A program made the position numbers and the translations under genes. Below the pieces are notes generated by a model that was not told the origin of the DNA, did not search any database, and saw nothing but the letters and a program-made list of their open reading frames with translations. Below, piece by piece: positions 40,209 through 42,169 of a DNA stretch of 42,169 nt (position 1 is the first letter of the stretch; every line of letters starts with the position of its first letter). Origin of the DNA: Chloroflexota bacterium (GTDB lineage Bacteria > Chloroflexota > JAHJIN01). The DNA lies in contig JAHJIN010000573.1 in the NCBI GenBank assembly GCA_018823415.1, forward strand, positions 1-42,169, written 5' to 3'.

Positions 40209-42169
40209 CTAGGCGCAGGCCTCCACCAGGGCGTCCAGGATGCGGGCCAGCTCCGGGGGCAGGCCCGGGGGCGCTGGCGGCAGCGCCCCGCCAGCTGCCA
40301 CCGTTTGCAGAAACGCGGCGATGGCGTCAAAGGGTGGCGGCGCGTCCGCGAGTTGGGCCAACGCCTCTGCCGTCTGGGGGTCCAGGGGCGAGCCGCTGCC
40401 GCGGCCGCTAGGGCGGGCCTGGTACGCCGCCTGGGCCAGCGCCAGCACGAACTGCACCACCTGCTCATCCGCTCCCCCGCCCGCGCCGCGCTCCGCGGCC
40501 GTGCCCTCCCCGCGCCGCAGCCGCTCCAGCTCTGCCACCTTGGCCTCATATTTGGCCTGCCACTGGGCCGCGGCCACCGCGTCCCCCCGGTCCCGGGCGA
40601 GGTCCGCGAGGCTCCAGTAGCTTTTGTACACATCCGGCAGATTAAGTGATTCGTGAATTTGCAGGCCCTGAAGCAAGTGTGCTTCCGCTTGGTCAAACTC
40701 GCCCAGTAGCCTACAGGTATTGCCCAACCCTATGTACGACAACGCGGCATAAACCTGATTGCCTGTTTCCAACCATACGGCCAGGCTTTCTTCAAGGGAA
40801 GCGGCGGCCTGGCGCAGGAGGGCGTCGCGCGCCGCCGGGTCCGATTCCCCCTCCGCCTGGGTCTGGTAGAGGATACCCACGTTCTGGGCGTTGGCAGCCA
40901 GTTGCTTCTGGTCCCCCAGTTGCCCGGCCAGTTCCCGGCCGCGGGCGTACCATGCCGCCGCCGCGTCCAGGTAGCCGCGCAGCATCTCGGAGGAGGCCAG
41001 AAGGTCGCAGGTGCGCATCTCGGAGCCGGGGTTGGCGGCCTGCTGGGAGAGGGCGAGGGCCTGCTTGAACAGGTCCACGGCCTGATCGAGGTGGCCTTGC
41101 TGCATGTGCAGGATGCCCCAGTTCTGGAGATCGATGCCCTGCTCTCCCAAATCGCTGGCGGCCCGGGCCGCTTGCAGGGCTTCCTCGTAGGCCGCTTCCG
41201 CCTCGGCGTAGCGCTGCCAGTCCCTCAGAATATCAGCGCGGCGACCTAGGTTGACAGCAACTTCGCGGGTCAAGCCCATTTCGCGACACATACTTAATGC
41301 TCGCTCGTTGGCGTCCAGCGCCGCGTCGAGCTGGCCCAGGTCGCGGAGGGCGTTGGCCAGGTCCCCCAGGGCGGCGGAGAGGTTGCCGCGCTGTGCCTCG
41401 CCCAGTTGCTCGTAGCCGGCGATGGCCATTTGCAGCGGGTCCAGGGCCAGGTCCGGGCGGCCAGCGTGATAGTAGATGCGCCCCAAGTAGCCGTAGCTCA
41501 GGGCAAGTTGAAACGTCACGTCTTCGCTGCCGGCCAGCCCCTCGCGCTCCAGGCGCTGGATGAGGGCCTGCACCTGTCGGATGGCCTCGACGGCGCGGCC
41601 CTGAGTGAACAGGCTCCAGGCGTGCCGGCGGGCGGCATCGCAGGCGACGTTATCCAGCGTGTCCTCGGGCATCTGGTCCCGCACCCACTGCACCAGGGCA
41701 TCGCGCTCCCGCAGCCGGCCGGTCCGCTCCAGGTACTCGCGCAGGGTGTCGGCCATCCACCCTCCGGCGTCGCGGTCGCCCCGGCTAAAGGCCCGGGCCA
41801 GGGCGGCGCGGAGGTTGGCCTCCTCGCGGGCCAGCAGGGCCATGCCGGCCGCCGGCTGCCGGCCCCGCAGGGCACTCTCAGCCGTGTTTCGCACGTCCAG
41901 GTACACGGCAATATAGCGCGCCTCGGCCTCTTGCGGATTGGGCACGTCCTCGGGCCAGGCAGCGTAGGGCAGCGTAGGGTCGAAGCGGATATACGGTGTG
42001 GTGAACCCTTCCAACTCCTCTACGCTGACTAGGGCGGTGTCGGTCAACTCCGCGCGGATCGGTTCCCAGGTTGCCGGTTCCAGGTTAGCAACTTTGAGGA
42101 TGGTGCGCTCGAATGCGCCACCGCTGAACCAGGCCAGATAGGGGAGGGCGGCCCGGGCGTCGGCGCTGA
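40209..42169 (-). CDS. C-terminal part of a large TPR protein, probably CHAT/NB-ARC-TPR type, 5' end beyond window
   Basis: The frame is open through the right edge, so the gene is partial; the TTG at 42047 is not a real start. The visible part starts with ALPYLAWFSGGAFE and FTTPYIRFDPTLPYAAWP, a linker I associate with bacterial CHAT or NB-ARC proteins, then about 10 tetratricopeptide repeats (for example EAIRQVQALIQRLEREG, YGYLGRIYYHAGRPDLALDP, GDLANALRDLGQLDAALDAN, ANVGILYQTQAE-like, GLGNTCRLLGEFDQAEAHL). A Gly/Ala/Pro-rich tail of about 100 residues follows. TPR arrays of this kind sense partners for signalling ATPases or proteases, some in defence or cell death. The N-terminal effector cannot be seen. 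Confidence 0.75.
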   Translation of the reverse strand, partial: SADARAALPYLAWFSGGAFERTILKVANLEPATWEPIRAELTDTALVSVEELEGFTTPYIRFDPTLPYAAWPEDVPNPQEAEARYIAVYLDVRNTAESALRGRQPAAGMALLAREEANLRAALARAFSRGDRDAGGWMADTLREYLERTGRLRERDALVQWVRDQMPEDTLDNVACDAARRHAWSLFTQGRAVEAIRQVQALIQRLEREGLAGSEDVTFQLALSYGYLGRIYYHAGRPDLALDPLQMAIAGYEQLGEAQRGNLSAALGDLANALRDLGQLDAALDANERALSMCREMGLTREVAVNLGRRADILRDWQRYAEAEAAYEEALQAARAASDLGEQGIDLQNWGILHMQQGHLDQAVDLFKQALALSQQAANPGSEMRTCDLLASSEMLRGYLDAAAAWYARGRELAGQLGDQKQLAANAQNVGILYQTQAEGESDPAARDALLRQAAASLEESLAVWLETGNQVYAALSYIGLGNTCRLLGEFDQAEAHLLQGLQIHESLNLPDVYKSYWSLADLARDRGDAVAAAQWQAKYEAKVAELERLRRGEGTAAERGAGGGADEQVVQFVLALAQAAYQARPSGRGSGSPLDPQTAEALAQLADAPPPFDAIAAFLQTVAAGGALPPAPPGLPPELARILDALVEACA

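Overview
This window looks like chromosomal DNA from a GC-rich bacterium, probably a member of the Chloroflexota close to Anaerolineae. That placement is inferred from several features seen together: a cell-division and cell-wall (dcw) cluster headed by mraZ; a MurG in which the usual HEQN segment reads LPDIEPG; an alkaline-phosphatase-like domain joined to a Yip1-like membrane domain; a TPR protein of the kind found behind CHAT/NB-ARC domains; frequent GTG and TTG starts; and four-base stop/start overlaps. No rRNA, tRNA, CRISPR array, prophage or transposase was found.

Layout. 1-4833 (+): the end of a phosphodiesterase-like/Yip1 protein cut by the window edge, two MFS transporters overlapping by four bases, and a zinc-ribbon methyltransferase. 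4834-11999 (-): a probable five-gene unit reading SecD-P1-like protein, small membrane protein, two ABC exporter half-transporters, and a membrane M28 peptidase. 12000-12240 is an intergenic stretch with two strong palindromes and a near-perfect sigma-70 promoter, driving a lysylphosphatidylglycerol-synthase/flippase-like membrane protein (+). 13204-16221 (-): an operon with its own promoter, reading HMA metal-binding protein, zinc-finger GNAT, uracil phosphoribosyltransferase, dCMP deaminase, and a WecA/MraY-like transferase that lacks a key Asp. 16359-20172 (-): a three-gene redox unit (DUF438-hemerythrin-PAS protein, flavodiiron protein, histidine-rich 12-TM protein) closed by a clear intrinsic terminator.

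20341-39943 (+) is the dcw cluster: mraZ, rsmH, ftsL-like, ftsI-type PBP, murF (frameshifted as given), mraY, a winged-helix gene, murD, ftsW, murG, a CvpA-like membrane gene, murC, a winged-helix/degenerate nucleotidyltransferase gene, murB, a compositionally foreign membrane gene, ddl, ftsQ, ftsA, ftsZ. murE is not in the cluster. It starts with an extended -10 promoter followed by three MraZ boxes at 10-base spacing. ftsA has a separate promoter, a palindromic operator-like site and a roughly 250-base structured leader. A two-hairpin repeat sits before both ftsQ and ftsZ. The last 2 kb hold the C-terminal part of a large TPR protein (-) that runs off the window.

The best leads are the paired-hairpin element flanking ftsQ/ftsA/ftsZ, the ftsA leader, the DUF438/flavodiiron/histidine-rich membrane operon, the two winged-helix genes inside the dcw cluster, and the (CG)n-associated frameshift in murF.
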